A stretch of DNA of 64,000 nucleotides from JBBRHQ01 sp963781345 (GCA_963781345.1 CAWAFQ010000015.1:1-64000), one strand, 5' to 3'; counted from the first letter of the stretch, positions 18,491 to 29,768 are shown. A program made the numbers and translations. Notes: a model not told the origin generated them from the letters alone.

Positions 18491-19282
18491 ATGGGCCCGA
18501 TCAGCCGCCTGCGCTCCAACCGCGACCGTCGCCGCGCGGCCCGCCGAATCGCCGGTGCCGAGCAACTCGCGAGCGAGGCCGGACTTCCGCTGCTGGCCGT
18601 GGCCCCCCGCGAGAACCTCGGCGGACCGGATCCGCACGGCGATGCCTGGCCGACGCTCAGCCGTGCTCAGCTTGAGACGGCCACAGACCTCCTCGAGAGC
18701 GTCGCCGCCCTGACCGCAGGCAGGCCCCCGCGCTCGCTCTTCGTCGCCGATGGGATCAGCTCGGAGGACGGCGTCGCTCCGGCGGTGGCCCTGGCGACCG
18801 TCTCAGCGCTCGAGGGCCGCCGCACCCTTCTCGTCGATTGCGACTTCAGCCGCCGCCCGGTGGCCGCCAGGCTCGCGCTCGAGCAGGCCCCCGGGATCGG
18901 TGACTTCCTCAACCGGGCGGCCGGGCCGCGGGAGCTGCTGCAGCAGATCGAGCTCGGTGGACCAGCGGCGCGGGACACCGGCGCTGCAGGCAGCCTCGTC
19001 TTCATTGCCGCTGGAGGTGGCAGCCCGTATCCGATGCCGGCGCCGACCTGGGATCGGTACCGCCACTTCATCGGCAAGGTGACGAAGGCGTATGAATTCG
19101 TCGTCGTCGCGGGGGAGTCGCTGCTGGCTCCGTCAGAGCCGAGCCAGCTGATGGCGCTGTTCGACGCGACGATCCTCTGTGCGCGCCCAGGGGCCGTCAC
19201 CCGCGGCCAGGCGCTGCAGGCCGGGGCGACCCTGCGCCGCTGGATGCCGCACACCGTCGGTCTTGTCGCCGCTTCCGACTGA
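18491..19282 (+). CDS. CpsD/Wzc-like (BY-kinase/ParA fold) protein lacking a Walker A
   Basis: 263 residues resembling the cytoplasmic domain of bacterial tyrosine kinases or polysaccharide co-polymerases. The Walker A' strand is kept (RRTLLVDCDFSRRPVAARL) and is followed by the usual GIGDFLNRAAGPRELLQQIE. Where GEGKT should be the sequence is ISSEDGVAPA, and the Walker B strand (EFVVVAGES) lacks its Asp-x-Pro. There is no C-terminal tyrosine cluster. It is therefore probably a catalytically dead, possibly regulatory paralogue. Not in the polysaccharide cluster at 51-64 kb but could act with one. Confidence 0.7.
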   Translation: MGPISRLRSNRDRRRAARRIAGAEQLASEAGLPLLAVAPRENLGGPDPHGDAWPTLSRAQLETATDLLESVAALTAGRPPRSLFVADGISSEDGVAPAVALATVSALEGRRTLLVDCDFSRRPVAARLALEQAPGIGDFLNRAAGPRELLQQIELGGPAARDTGAAGSLVFIAAGGGSPYPMPAPTWDRYRHFIGKVTKAYEFVVVAGESLLAPSEPSQLMALFDATILCARPGAVTRGQALQAGATLRRWMPHTVGLVAASD

Positions 19283-19311
19283 AGGCCCCGTGCGGGTCGC
19301 CACGCCGGCCC

Positions 19312-19773
19312 TCAGAGGTCGTAGCGGGCGAGATCGGATTCGAGCCGCTCGGCGTCCTCGCCCTCGGGGGCCGCGGCCGGCTCTCCAACCGCGGCGGCTC
19401 CGCCGCTGCGACGCCAGCGCAGGACGCCGACAGCCAGCGCCGAGGCGCCGATCAGGAAGGCGGCGATCGGCACCCAGTAGGCGGAGAGGTTGAAGCCGGA
19501 GTCATCGGGCATCGCCAGCACCGTCTCTCCGTACTCGGCCACGAGCGCATCCTTGATCTGCTGCTTCGTCCGCCCCGCAGCGATCAGCCTGCGGACGAAG
19601 ACCCGCTCGCGCTCGGCCTGGGGTGAGTTCGAAAGCTCGAGCAGAGTCCCGCAGATCGGGCACATCACCTCGTCCTCGATGTCGGGCAACGAGGCGCGCT
19701 CGGCGGCGCCGGCCACGGTGGCCATCGCCGGCAGGCAGGCGAGCAGCGCCAGCACCGCTGCCGCTCTCCTCAC
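19312..19773 (-). CDS. ccmH: Cytochrome c maturation protein CcmH/CycL
   Basis: 153-residue membrane-anchored thiol reductase that handles apocytochrome c cysteines. Signal peptide, then the CcmH domain DEVMCPICGTLLELSNSPQAERERVFV with the CxxC pair, QQIKDALVAEYGETVL, and a TM segment (~105-125). Usual homologues read CPVCGG; here CPICGT. Its start overlaps the ccmG stop, so they form a ccmG-ccmH operon. Confidence 0.93.
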   Translation of the reverse strand: MRRAAAVLALLACLPAMATVAGAAERASLPDIEDEVMCPICGTLLELSNSPQAERERVFVRRLIAAGRTKQQIKDALVAEYGETVLAMPDDSGFNLSAYWVPIAAFLIGASALAVGVLRWRRSGGAAAVGEPAAAPEGEDAERLESDLARYDL

Positions 19774-20300
19774 GACTCGCCCCCGGGCTGGGGCAGCAGA
19801 GGTGCGACGAAGTCACTCAGGTAGGTCTCGGTGACCGGGCCTCGCCGAAGCAGGCGCACGCGGCCCTGCGGGTCGATGAGGAAGTTCTCGGGAACCCCGG
19901 TGGTGCCGAAGTCCGACGCCGCACCACCGTCGCCGTCGCGGAGCTGCGGATAGGTGAGCCCGAACTCGCGGACGAAGGCACGGCCGTCGCCGCTGAGGTC
20001 GCGGGTGTCGATTCCCAGGACCGTGAACCGTGCCCCGGCGTGGCGCTTCTGGAACTGCTCCAGGGCCGGCGCCTCCTGGCGACATGGGACGCACCACGAG
20101 GCCCAGAAGTTGACCAGCACCCACCTGCCGCGGTACTCGGCGAGCGATCCCTCGCCGCTGCCGTCGAGCAGCGGCAGCGCCGCCTCGGGGGCGGGAGAAC
20201 CGAGCTCGACCCCGCCCGAGCTCTTCTTCAGGAGGCCGAAGCCGAGCAGGCCGACGAGGGCCAGGACGGCGATCACGACGATGAACGAGCGGGTGCCCAT
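19770..20300 (-). CDS. ccmG: Thiol:disulfide interchange protein CcmG/DsbE (TlpA-like)
   Basis: 176-residue membrane-tethered thioredoxin. N-terminal anchor (SFIVVIAVLALVGLLGFGLL), active site NFWASWCVPCRQEAPAL, cis-Pro region TTGVPENFLIDPQGRV. Passes electrons to CcmH/apocytochrome c. Start chosen at the ATG at 20300 (MGTRSF), which puts the anchor at the N-terminus; a longer frame exists. Divergent from tRNA-Gly. Confidence 0.92.
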   Translation of the reverse strand: MGTRSFIVVIAVLALVGLLGFGLLKKSSGGVELGSPAPEAALPLLDGSGEGSLAEYRGRWVLVNFWASWCVPCRQEAPALEQFQKRHAGARFTVLGIDTRDLSGDGRAFVREFGLTYPQLRDGDGGAASDFGTTGVPENFLIDPQGRVRLLRRGPVTETYLSDFVAPLLPQPGGES

Positions 20301-20375
20301 GCCGCCAAGCGTAGATAGCCCCGCCCTCCGGCTGCACCCTGCCAATCCGCCCGCTCGCCCTAGAATCCCAGCGGC

Positions 20376-20448
20376 GCGGACGTAGCTCAGCTGGTAGAGC
20401 GCGAGCTTCCCAAGCTCGAGGTCGCGGGTTCGAGACCCGTCGTCCGCT
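20376..20448 (+). tRNA. tRNA-Gly (anticodon CCC)
   Basis: Complete cloverleaf: acceptor GCGGACG / CGTCCGC, D stem GCTC / GAGC, anticodon stem CGAGC / GCTCG with loop TTCCCAA (anticodon CCC), T arm GCGGG-TTCGAGA-CCCGT. CCA is not encoded. It borders the Fic gene. Confidence 0.95.
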
Positions 20449-20519
20449 CTGGGGAAGGTCCCCGTCAGAACGCGACGCCTCGCGGATCGGGGATTGCCTG
20501 ATACCTCCGGAGGGCGCCG

Positions 20520-21707
20520 TTAGGGAGCCTTGACGGTGGCCTCGAACTTGTCCAGGAGCAAGAACAGTTCCTTAGCCTCCCAACTATCGCCCTTGCGCTG
20601 ATTGCGGTGGCGCGTTAGGACGCCGGCCTTTGCAAGGTGGTCAAGCCCATCGATCGCCGCCACCCGCGAACGCCCCGTCAGTTCCTCAACGATGCTTGCG
20701 GCGATGAAGGGGAAGGAAGGCAGATGCTCGATAATGGCTCGCGCCGTGGCGTCGGCCCGCATCGGCTCAGCGCGGCTGATCCAATCGCTCTGCAGGTCAA
20801 AAACGGCTTGCGAGAAGTCCTCGGCGTTGTGCGCGGCTGTTTCGACCGCCCGGGCGAATTGGGCCACCCAGCGATCGACCTTGTCCACGCGGAAGTTCTG
20901 GATACCCGCGATGTAGGCGTCCTTGTTTGCTCCGAGCACGAGGGAGACGGGGGGGACGTAGTTCGGCGCGATGCGGCGCCGGCGAAACAGGACGTGAATC
21001 AGGCAGCGGCCGACGCGGCCGTTGCCATCGCCAAAGGGGTGGATTAGCTCGAACTGGGCGTGGGCGATTGCAGCCTGGGCAACCGGCGAGAGATCGTCGC
21101 GGTTCATGAAGAGGCAGAGGTCTTTGACCAGCCTCTTCACGTATCGAGGGGCTGGCCCCACGTATTCAGCATCGGGTGGTGAGTCCCCGCCGATCCAGCC
21201 TTGCTCTTCTCGGAACTTGCCGGCGATCTTGTCCAGGGGTGGCACGATGGCCAGCTCCTTGTGAACGGCCTTGATATGAGTCGACGTCAGACTCTTCACC
21301 GCGCTGCCTATCCGAACTGCTTCCACCATGGCTCGCGTGTTCGCGAGCACCTCCCGAGCCTTGTAATCGCCGGTTTCACCTTCGATTTCGGCACGAGCCA
21401 GCTTGCGATGTGAGAGGCGTAGGCCTTCGATTGCCGATGAAGCCAGTGCTTCGGAGCGAAGCAGCTGCCTTGCGAGGCCTTCGAATGACCGCAATCCCGG
21501 GGGAGCCATATTGAGATCACGCACCGCGCCCCCGGCGCGCTCTGACAGAGCCGACGTCGCGGACTCAAGCCGCGGTTCGAGGTCAGCGATCGGATCCGGG
21601 ATGAAGGCTCGGTAGGTCCCGGCTGCGCGGCGCCGCCCGCCAGTGCGTGCAAAGTCCGGGGACCAAGTCGCGGTTTCGTAACGCCCTCGGCCGTCACCGC
21701 GAGCCAT
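20520..21707 (-). CDS. Fic family protein (AMPylator, class II autoinhibited)
   Basis: 395 residues. Fic proteins transfer AMP or related groups to target proteins. The active-site motif HPFGDGNGRVGR (~residues 221-232) is complete. An N-terminal inhibitory motif SSAIEG (S/T-x3-E-G) is present, making it a class II enzyme whose glutamate blocks ATP. A C-terminal winged-helix-like region (SIVEELTGRSRVAAIDGLDHL) resembles Fic-associated DNA-binding domains. Codon use is less GC-biased than the neighbours and the gene abuts tRNA-Gly, which suggests acquisition by transfer. No antitoxin gene beside it; the inhibitory helix is in cis. Confidence 0.93.
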   Translation of the reverse strand: MARGDGRGRYETATWSPDFARTGGRRRAAGTYRAFIPDPIADLEPRLESATSALSERAGGAVRDLNMAPPGLRSFEGLARQLLRSEALASSAIEGLRLSHRKLARAEIEGETGDYKAREVLANTRAMVEAVRIGSAVKSLTSTHIKAVHKELAIVPPLDKIAGKFREEQGWIGGDSPPDAEYVGPAPRYVKRLVKDLCLFMNRDDLSPVAQAAIAHAQFELIHPFGDGNGRVGRCLIHVLFRRRRIAPNYVPPVSLVLGANKDAYIAGIQNFRVDKVDRWVAQFARAVETAAHNAEDFSQAVFDLQSDWISRAEPMRADATARAIIEHLPSFPFIAASIVEELTGRSRVAAIDGLDHLAKAGVLTRHRNQRKGDSWEAKELFLLLDKFEATVKAP

Positions 21708-21987
21708 GGACTCCCCTATTGCATGGTTTACGCTCGGCTCTCATGCTTTAACCTTAGCCTCATAACCTTTAAGCAGCGGGAATCAGCGTAGAGGTTGTGT
21801 CCGATGCTCGATTCGGCTACCAGGTCGTTCACACTCTCCGGCCCGGGACATCGGTAGCCAAAGCGGTAGCCGAGCGGCCGCATCCGGCTCTGAGCGCGGA
21901 AATCGAATCTATCGTCCGCTTGCGACCAGATGCCACACCACACAGCGGCCGTAATTGGCCGCACGGCCAGTTGGTAGCCTTGATGCT
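21708..21987. other. Intergenic region between fic and the SURNod19 pair
   Basis: 280 bp with several AT-rich patches (e.g. TTTAACCTTAGCC, ATAACCTTTAAG), unusual here. Divergent promoters for fic (-) and the cupredoxin gene (+) must lie within it. I see no copy of the tRNA-Gly 3' end and no gene. Confidence 0.6.
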
Positions 21988-23577
21988 GTGATTCGCATCT
22001 GGCGCGCAGCAGGGGGCTTTGCGTTGGCGAGCGTGATGCTTGTGCTGGTCCCCGCTGCCCAGGCGTCCCACGGCCCCGCCAAGCGGCTCGCCGGCGGCGC
22101 CGAGCGGATCACCTACAAGATCGGGCCGCTGAGCGTGACGCCCGGCCAGAACCGGCTCGCCTACCGGCCGATCCCGGGCTCCGAGAGGCCGAACGTCAAC
22201 GGCTACATCGTTCGCATCAAGCCGAACCTGGTCTGGGACAGCGGGCCGAATAAGGGCAAGCCGCCCCGCTCCGACCACGTCATGTTCCACCACGGCGTCT
22301 GGCTCAACCTCTCACGCCCCGACGCAACCTCGAGCTTCCCGGAGCGCTTCTTCGCGACCGGCGAGGAGAAGACGATCATGCAGATGCCGAACGGATTCGG
22401 CTACCGCTACAAGACGAGCGACGTCTGGGCGCTCAACGACATGATTCACAACCTGACGTCGCAGCCGATGACGCTCGACGTCACCTACACGATCGACTTC
22501 ATCCCGGATTCCTCGCCGGCCGCGGCGAGCATCACCCCGGCCCGCCCGATCTGGATGGACGTCCAGAACGGCAGCGCCTACCCCGTCTTCGACGTCCACA
22601 AGGGCTCCGGCAACAACGGGAAGCTCACCTATCCATCGCAGGACCCCAACACCTATCCGCCCGGCGTCCACAAGAACGTCTGGACCGTGGATCGTCCGGG
22701 CGTGCTGATCGGCGCCGTCGGCCACGTCCACACCGGCGGCCTCTACACCGACCTCTACCTGAAGCGCTCCGGCGCCCGCTACGCCGGGCCGAAGTGCAAT
22801 GGCAAGCCTAGGGCTGCGCAGCGGCGCAGTTGCCGCGAGCGGGCGCCATCGGTGCGCGGGGACAGGGTCCACCTCTTCCGCTCCGACGCCAAGTACTTCG
22901 AGCCCGCCGGCCCGGTCTCCTGGGATGTGGCGATGAAGGCCACGCCCGAGAATTGGAGCGTCGCCGTCAACTCGGGGGACCAACTCTCAACGACTGCGAC
23001 ATACGAGACCAAGCGGGCCTCCTGGTACGAATCGATGGGGATCACGATCATCTACATGGCCGACGCGCCCACCGCCGGCAAGGACCCCTACAGGACCAAG
23101 GTCGACTACCCCGGCAAGGTCACCCACGGCCACCTTCCCGAGAACAGCGTCCACGGCGGTAAGAAGACCGACCTCCCCGACCCCACCAAGCTGCCCTCGG
23201 GCGCCACAAGCGGCGATCCCTTCCTGATCAGCGGCTTCACCTACGGGGCCGGCGACTACCGGATCCCCGGCGCCAGCGGCCGCCCGCCGGTGGTGAAGAG
23301 GGGCCAGTCGCTGACCTACCTGCTGGCCGCCGGCGACGCCGCCCAGGAGGAGTGGCACTCGCTCACATCCTGCGCCGCACCGTGCAACCGCTCGACCGGG
23401 ATCGCCTACCCGATCGCTGACGGCAATTTCCAGTTCGACTCCGGCCAGCTCGGTGATTTCACCCCCGCGATCGGTACCCGCACCTACGAGACGCCGAAGA
23501 ACCTCCCGGTCGGCACCTACACATACTTCTGCCGGATCCATCCACTGATGCGCGGCGCCTTCCGCGTCGTCAGGTAG
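21988..23577 (+). CDS. Secreted SURNod19-domain protein with C-terminal cupredoxin (copy 1)
   Basis: About 529 residues, GTG start giving a signal peptide (GGFALASVMLVLVPAAQA). The body resembles the SURNod19 family known from plants (stress up-regulated Nod 19), with HHGVWLNLS, GEEKTIMQMPNGFGYRYK and GHVHTGGLYTDLYL, rich in His that could bind metal. The last ~120 residues form a plastocyanin-like domain with candidate type 1 copper ligands His (EEWHSLTS) and Cys-His-Met (YFCRIHPLMRG). Function unknown; an extracellular copper or redox protein is a fair inference. Three bases separate it from its paralogue. Confidence 0.8.
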   Translation: MIRIWRAAGGFALASVMLVLVPAAQASHGPAKRLAGGAERITYKIGPLSVTPGQNRLAYRPIPGSERPNVNGYIVRIKPNLVWDSGPNKGKPPRSDHVMFHHGVWLNLSRPDATSSFPERFFATGEEKTIMQMPNGFGYRYKTSDVWALNDMIHNLTSQPMTLDVTYTIDFIPDSSPAAASITPARPIWMDVQNGSAYPVFDVHKGSGNNGKLTYPSQDPNTYPPGVHKNVWTVDRPGVLIGAVGHVHTGGLYTDLYLKRSGARYAGPKCNGKPRAAQRRSCRERAPSVRGDRVHLFRSDAKYFEPAGPVSWDVAMKATPENWSVAVNSGDQLSTTATYETKRASWYESMGITIIYMADAPTAGKDPYRTKVDYPGKVTHGHLPENSVHGGKKTDLPDPTKLPSGATSGDPFLISGFTYGAGDYRIPGASGRPPVVKRGQSLTYLLAAGDAAQEEWHSLTSCAAPCNRSTGIAYPIADGNFQFDSGQLGDFTPAIGTRTYETPKNLPVGTYTYFCRIHPLMRGAFRVVR

Positions 23578-23579
23578 CG

Positions 23580-25153
23580 ATGTCCCGGGCACGTTGGATG
23601 GCGATTGGGGCGGCGCTGGCGGGCGTGCTGCTGATCGCCGCCCCCGCGGCCCAGGCCTCGCACGGGCCGGCGAAGCGCCTCGGCGATGGTGTCCAGCGGA
23701 TCACCTACACGATCGGGCCCCTGAACGTGACCCCCGGCCAGAACCGGATCGCCAACCGGCCGGTCGTGGGGGGCGAGCGCCCTGGGGTGGATGGCTGGAT
23801 CGTCCGCATGAGGCCCGACCTCGTCTGGGCGTCGGGGCCGAGGCAGGGCAAGGCCCCGGAAACCGACAAGGTGATGTTCCACCACGGCGTCTTCGCCAAT
23901 CTCTCCCGCAGCCCGGGGCTGTTCATGGGCGCCGGCGAGGAGAAGACGATCATGCAGATGCCGAGCGGATTCGGCTACCGCTACAAGACGAGCGACGTCT
24001 GGGCGATCAACTACATGATCCACAACCTGACGCCACAGCCGATGACGCTTGCGATCAGCTACACGATCGACTTCATCCCGGACAGCGCCCCGCAGGCCGC
24101 CGGCCTCCGCCCTGTCAGGCCGATCTGGATGGACGTCCAGAACGGCCGCGGCTATCCGGTCTTCGACGTCCACCGCGGCTCCGGAGGCAAGGACGGCGTC
24201 TTCACCTACCCGACTGACGACCCCAGCGCCTATCCGCCCGGCGTTCACAAAAACCTCTGGACGGTGGATCGCGACGGTGTCCTCGTCGCCACCGCGGGCC
24301 ACGTCCACACCGGAGGGCTATCCACCGATCTCTACCTGCACCGGCCGGGCGCCGGTTACGCCGGCCCGAAATGCAGCACCAAGCCGAAGGCCGCGCAACG
24401 CCGTGCCTGCTGGGCGAAGGCGCCGTCCGTGCAGGGCGATCGGGTGCACCTCTTCCGCTCCGCGGCCAAGTACTACGAGCCTGCGGGCCCGGTCTCCTGG
24501 GACGTCAGCATGAAGGGGACGCCCCAGACTGGATGGTCCAGGTGCAGAAGGGCGACACGCTCGAGATCACCACCGACTACGAGACCAAGCGGGCCTCCTG
24601 GTACGAATCGATGGGGATCATGGTCGTCTACATGGCCGACGCGCCCACATCCGGGCGCGACCCCTACAGGACCAAGGTCGACTACCCCGGCAAGGTCACC
24701 CACGGCCACCTTCCCGAGAACAGCGTCCACGGCGGTAAGAAGACCGACCTCCCCGACCCCACCAAGCTGCCCTCGGGCGCCACAAGCGGCGATCCCTTCC
24801 TGATCAGCGGCTTCACCTACGGGGCCGGCGACTACCGGATCCCCGGCGCCAGCGGCCGCCCGCCGGTGGTGAAGAGGGGCCAGTCGCTGACCTACCTGCT
24901 GGCCGCCGGCGACGCCGCCCAGGAGGAGTGGCACTCGCTCACATCCTGCGCCGCACCGTGCAACCGCTCGACCGGGATCGCCTACCCGATCGCTGACGGC
25001 AGGTTCCGGTTCGACTCCGGCCAGCTCGGTGATTTCACCCCCGCGATCGGTACCCGCACCTACGAGACGCCGAAGAACCTCCCGGTCGGCACCTACACCT
25101 ACTTCTGCCGGATCCATCCACTGATGCGCGGCGCCTTCCGCGTCGTCAACTAG
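23580..25153 (+). CDS. Secreted SURNod19-domain protein with cupredoxin (copy 2, frameshifted)
   Basis: Paralogue of the preceding gene with the same architecture: signal peptide (WMAIGAALAGVLLIAAPAAQA), SURNod19 body (HHGVFANLS, GEEKTIMQMPSGFGYRYK) and terminal cupredoxin (YFCRIHPLMRG). The reading shifts at the C-run at 24522-24525: one frame runs to MKGTP and the next residues of homology (DWMVQVQKGDTLEITTDYETK) lie one base earlier. Likely a missing C in the assembly rather than decay, since the 3' half is intact and nearly identical to copy 1. Confidence 0.8.
24659..25001 (+). repeat. Gene-conversion tract (partner 23083-23425)
   Basis: By eye these 343 bases match 23083-23425 without a difference (offset 1576), and the rest of the 3' ends differ at only a few sites. 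The 5' halves of the two genes are clearly more diverged. This pattern fits recent gene conversion between the tandem paralogues. Confidence 0.85.
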
Positions 25154-25281
25154 CTCCGACTGCGCCCGTCACGACACCGCCGGCGGGCGGCAGCTAGCCT
25201 GCATTTAGGTCGGCCCGCTGCCGTCGGCAGGATGGTCGACACAGTCAGTTCGACAAATCAATCTCGAAAGGACCAACAACG

Positions 25282-25749
25282 GTGATATTCGCCGATTACT
25301 CGCTTGGCGACGGGCTTCTGACCGTCCTGGCGATCTTTTTCATAATCCTCTGGATCTGGATCTACATCGCCATCTTCACGGATCTCTTCCGCGACCACGA
25401 GCTCTCGGGGTGGTGGAAGGCTGCATGGGTTCTGTTCATGTTCATCCTTCCGGTCCTGACGCCGCTGGCCTACCTGATTGCGCGCGGCCACGGAATGCAG
25501 GAGCGGGCGATCAAGGAGCAGGCCGAAGCGCAGAAGCATCTCGACGAGTACGTCCGCGAGACTGCCGGCACCTCCCAGGTCGACGAGCTGCACAAGCTCA
25601 ACGACCTCAAGGAGAAGGGCGGCATCTCGGCCGAGGAGTACGAGTCAATGAAGGCCAAGGTCCTGGCCAAGGGGCTAGGCCCGTGGACGCCCGAGCCGGT
25701 CAGGGTGCGCCCTGCCGGCTCGGCGCCGTCCGCCCGCTCGCGGCTCTAG
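25282..25749 (+). CDS. PLDc_N-type membrane protein with SHOCT domain
   Basis: 155 residues. Two TM segments at the N-terminus (ILWIWIYIAIFTDLF and WWKAAWVLFMFILPVLTPLAYLI) match the phospholipase-D N-terminal membrane module, here without any nuclease part. The C-terminus has a SHOCT motif (DELHKLNDLKEKGGISAEEYESMKAKVL, ~100-128), a short helical oligomerisation unit common in actinobacteria. GTG start with GAAAGGA upstream. Role unknown. Confidence 0.85.
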   Translation: MIFADYSLGDGLLTVLAIFFIILWIWIYIAIFTDLFRDHELSGWWKAAWVLFMFILPVLTPLAYLIARGHGMQERAIKEQAEAQKHLDEYVRETAGTSQVDELHKLNDLKEKGGISAEEYESMKAKVLAKGLGPWTPEPVRVRPAGSAPSARSRL

Positions 25750-25774
25750 ATCGGCTGGGCTCTAGATCGGCTGG
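25743..25774. repeat. 16-bp tandem duplication at convergent gene ends
   Basis: Two identical units (25743-25758 and 25759-25774), each containing CTAG. The stop of the + strand gene lies in copy 1 and the stop of the - strand SDR gene in copy 2. Confidence 0.9.
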
Positions 25775-26469
25775 TTGGTCGGCCGGATCAGGATCTCGTT
25801 GACGTCGACCCCGGCGGGCTGCTCGAGCGCGAACATCACCGCGCGGGCGATGTCGTCGTCGCTCAGCGCCCAGTCGCCGGGCCGGTTGTCGAAGAAGGGG
25901 GTGTCGACCATCCCCGGCTCGATCAGCGTGACCTTGATCTCAGTGTTCTCGTGCATCGTGCGCAGCTCGGCCCGCAGCGACTCTCCCATCGCCGTCGCCG
26001 CCCACTTGGTCGCCGAGTACAGCGACCCCGGAAGCGCCCGGCGACCGGCAATCGAGCTGGTGATGAGGAAGTGGCCGTCGCCTCGGTCGAGGAGATGGGG
26101 GAGCGTGGCGCGGATCGTCAGGGCGACGCCGTAGACGTTGGTGAGGATCATCGAGCGCCACTGCTCGACCGACTCCTCGAGGAAGCCCCGTGAGGCGCCG
26201 AAGCCGGCGTTGGCAAAGACCGCGTCGATGCGGCCGAAGCGCTCCAGGCCAGCCGCCGCCATCGCCTCGACCTGGTCCCACTCGGTGACGTCGCAGCGCA
26301 CCGCCAGCGCCCGCTCCTCGCCACCGAGCTCCGCCGCAAGCTCCTGCGTCGGCTCGAGGCGACGGGCAGCGAGGACGAGCCGGTAGTCGCTCGCGGCGGC
26401 CCTCGCGGTGGCAGCGCCGATGCCGCTGTTGGCGCCGGTGATCAGAAGGACGGGGTCGGGCTTGGCCAT
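25762..26469 (-). CDS. SDR family oxidoreductase
   Basis: 235-residue classical short-chain dehydrogenase. NAD(P) motif ITGANSGIGAAT at the N-terminus, AARR after beta-2 (basic residue suggests NADP), NAG (FANAGFG), catalytic Ser (LITSSIAG) and YxxxK (YSATKWA). Substrate unknown. Close to YdfG-type SDRs by its C-terminal DVNEILIRPTNQ, a motif typical of that group (serine/3-hydroxy acid dehydrogenases). Confidence 0.92.
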   Translation of the reverse strand: MAKPDPVLLITGANSGIGAATARAAASDYRLVLAARRLEPTQELAAELGGEERALAVRCDVTEWDQVEAMAAAGLERFGRIDAVFANAGFGASRGFLEESVEQWRSMILTNVYGVALTIRATLPHLLDRGDGHFLITSSIAGRRALPGSLYSATKWAATAMGESLRAELRTMHENTEIKVTLIEPGMVDTPFFDNRPGDWALSDDDIARAVMFALEQPAGVDVNEILIRPTNQPI

Positions 26470-26536
26470 CCGACGATTCTCTCAGATGGCGTGCCGCGGC
26501 TCCGGTGCCCGTCCTTGCGATAATCCAGGGCAACCG

Positions 26537-26927
26537 ATGGACCCTCAGAAAAAGCGCCAGATCCGCCTCTTCGTCGCCCTCGGCGCTGCCGTCGTGCTCG
26601 CCGCTGCCCTCGTCTACACGTCCTTCAGCGCCTCGACCGAGGCGAAGGAGCCCTCGCAGCTGCTCAGCGCAGCGCCTGGCCAGAGCTATGAGATGACCGG
26701 GAAGGTCGTTCCCGGAACGGTTCGCCGCAGCGACGGAGCGCTCCGTTTCCGCGCCGCCGACCGTGACGGAAGTCGCAGCATCCCGGTGACCTACAGCGGC
26801 ACGATCCCCGACCCTTTCCGCGGCGGCCGCGAGATCGTTCTCACCGGCCAGGTCCAGGGTGGGACCTTCGTCGGCGAGCGCGACACCCTGGTCACCAAGT
26901 GCCCCTCGAAATTCACGGCGGCGAAAG

Positions 26928-26935
<8 letters not shown>
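26537..26935 (+). CDS. ccmE: Cytochrome c maturation heme chaperone CcmE, Cys-type variant
   Basis: 132-residue membrane-anchored OB-fold heme chaperone. N-terminal anchor RLFVALGAAVVLAAALVY, then SYEMTGKVVPGTVRR, IPVTYSGTIPDPFRGGREIVLTG and a C-terminal TLVTKCPSKF. Classical CcmE has HxxxY for covalent heme; here the position is Cys with Phe (CPSKF), related to the CxxxY variants described in archaea and some bacteria. ATG at 26537 chosen because it places the anchor correctly. Overlaps the start of ccmF. Confidence 0.9.
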
Positions 26936-29178
<2,243 letters not shown>

Positions 29179-29197
29179 CCGGGCGAGGCTGATCCGG

Positions 29198-29515
29198 ATG
29201 GAGGTCCTCTACGGCGCCCTGCTCCTGATCCTGGTGGCGGCGTTCGTACTGCGGCCCCTGCTTCGGCGTGAGCAGCCCTCGGCGGACGGCGAGGATCCGG
29301 TCGTCGCCGATCTCGAGGCGCGCAAGGAGGCCAAGTACCGCGAGATCCGCGACACCCAGCTCGACCACGCCTCGGGCAAGCTCTCTGACCGGGACTTCAG
29401 CGACCAGGACGCGCAGCTGCGCGCCGAGGCGGTGGAGATCCTCAGGGGCCTCGACCAAGCGCGGGAGGAGCGGGAGCCGAAGGCGCCGACGCAGCCCGGG
29501 GGCGATTCCCCCTAA
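29198..29515 (+). CDS. CcmI-like c-type cytochrome biogenesis protein (short)
   Basis: 105 residues: one N-terminal TM (EVLYGALLLILVAAFVLRPLL) and a short helical region (DLEARKEAKYREIRDTQLDHASGKLSDRDF) like the start of CcmI/CycH, which presents apocytochrome to the CcmFH lyase. The TPR part of proteobacterial CcmI is absent. Third gene of the ccmE-ccmF cluster. Confidence 0.8.
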   Translation: MEVLYGALLLILVAAFVLRPLLRREQPSADGEDPVVADLEARKEAKYREIRDTQLDHASGKLSDRDFSDQDAQLRAEAVEILRGLDQAREEREPKAPTQPGGDSP

Positions 29516-29526
29516 ACTTCTCCGCC

Positions 29527-29751
29527 GTGTACACCGTTCTCAGCGTAATCCAGGTGATCATCGCGGTCACCCTCATCTTCCTGATCCTCCTGCACTCGGG
29601 CAAGGATGCGGGTCTCTCCGGCGCCTTCGGAATCGGCGGAGGCGGAAGCTCGGTCGGGGGCGGCTCGATGGTCGAGCGCAACCTCGACCGCGCGACGATC
29701 TTCTTCGCCATCCTCTTCGTCCTCAACACCCTCGTCCTGCTGAAGATCTAG
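29527..29751 (+). CDS. secG: Preprotein translocase subunit SecG
   Basis: 74-residue two-TM Sec channel subunit. TM1 LSVIQVIIAVTLIFLILLHSGKDAGLSGAFG, glycine-rich loop, then NLDRATIFFAILFVLNTLVLL (motifs split here as TM1 then TM2). GTG start eleven bases after ccmI. In many bacteria secG follows tpiA; here it is separated from the glycolytic operon. Confidence 0.95.
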   Translation: MYTVLSVIQVIIAVTLIFLILLHSGKDAGLSGAFGIGGGGSSVGGGSMVERNLDRATIFFAILFVLNTLVLLKI

Positions 29752-29768
29752 GGCGGCGGGGGGCCACG

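Noticed and set aside
20376..21987. Genomic island bounded by tRNA-Gly direct repeats
   Set aside because: I looked for a copy of the tRNA 3' end downstream and found none; no integrase is present.
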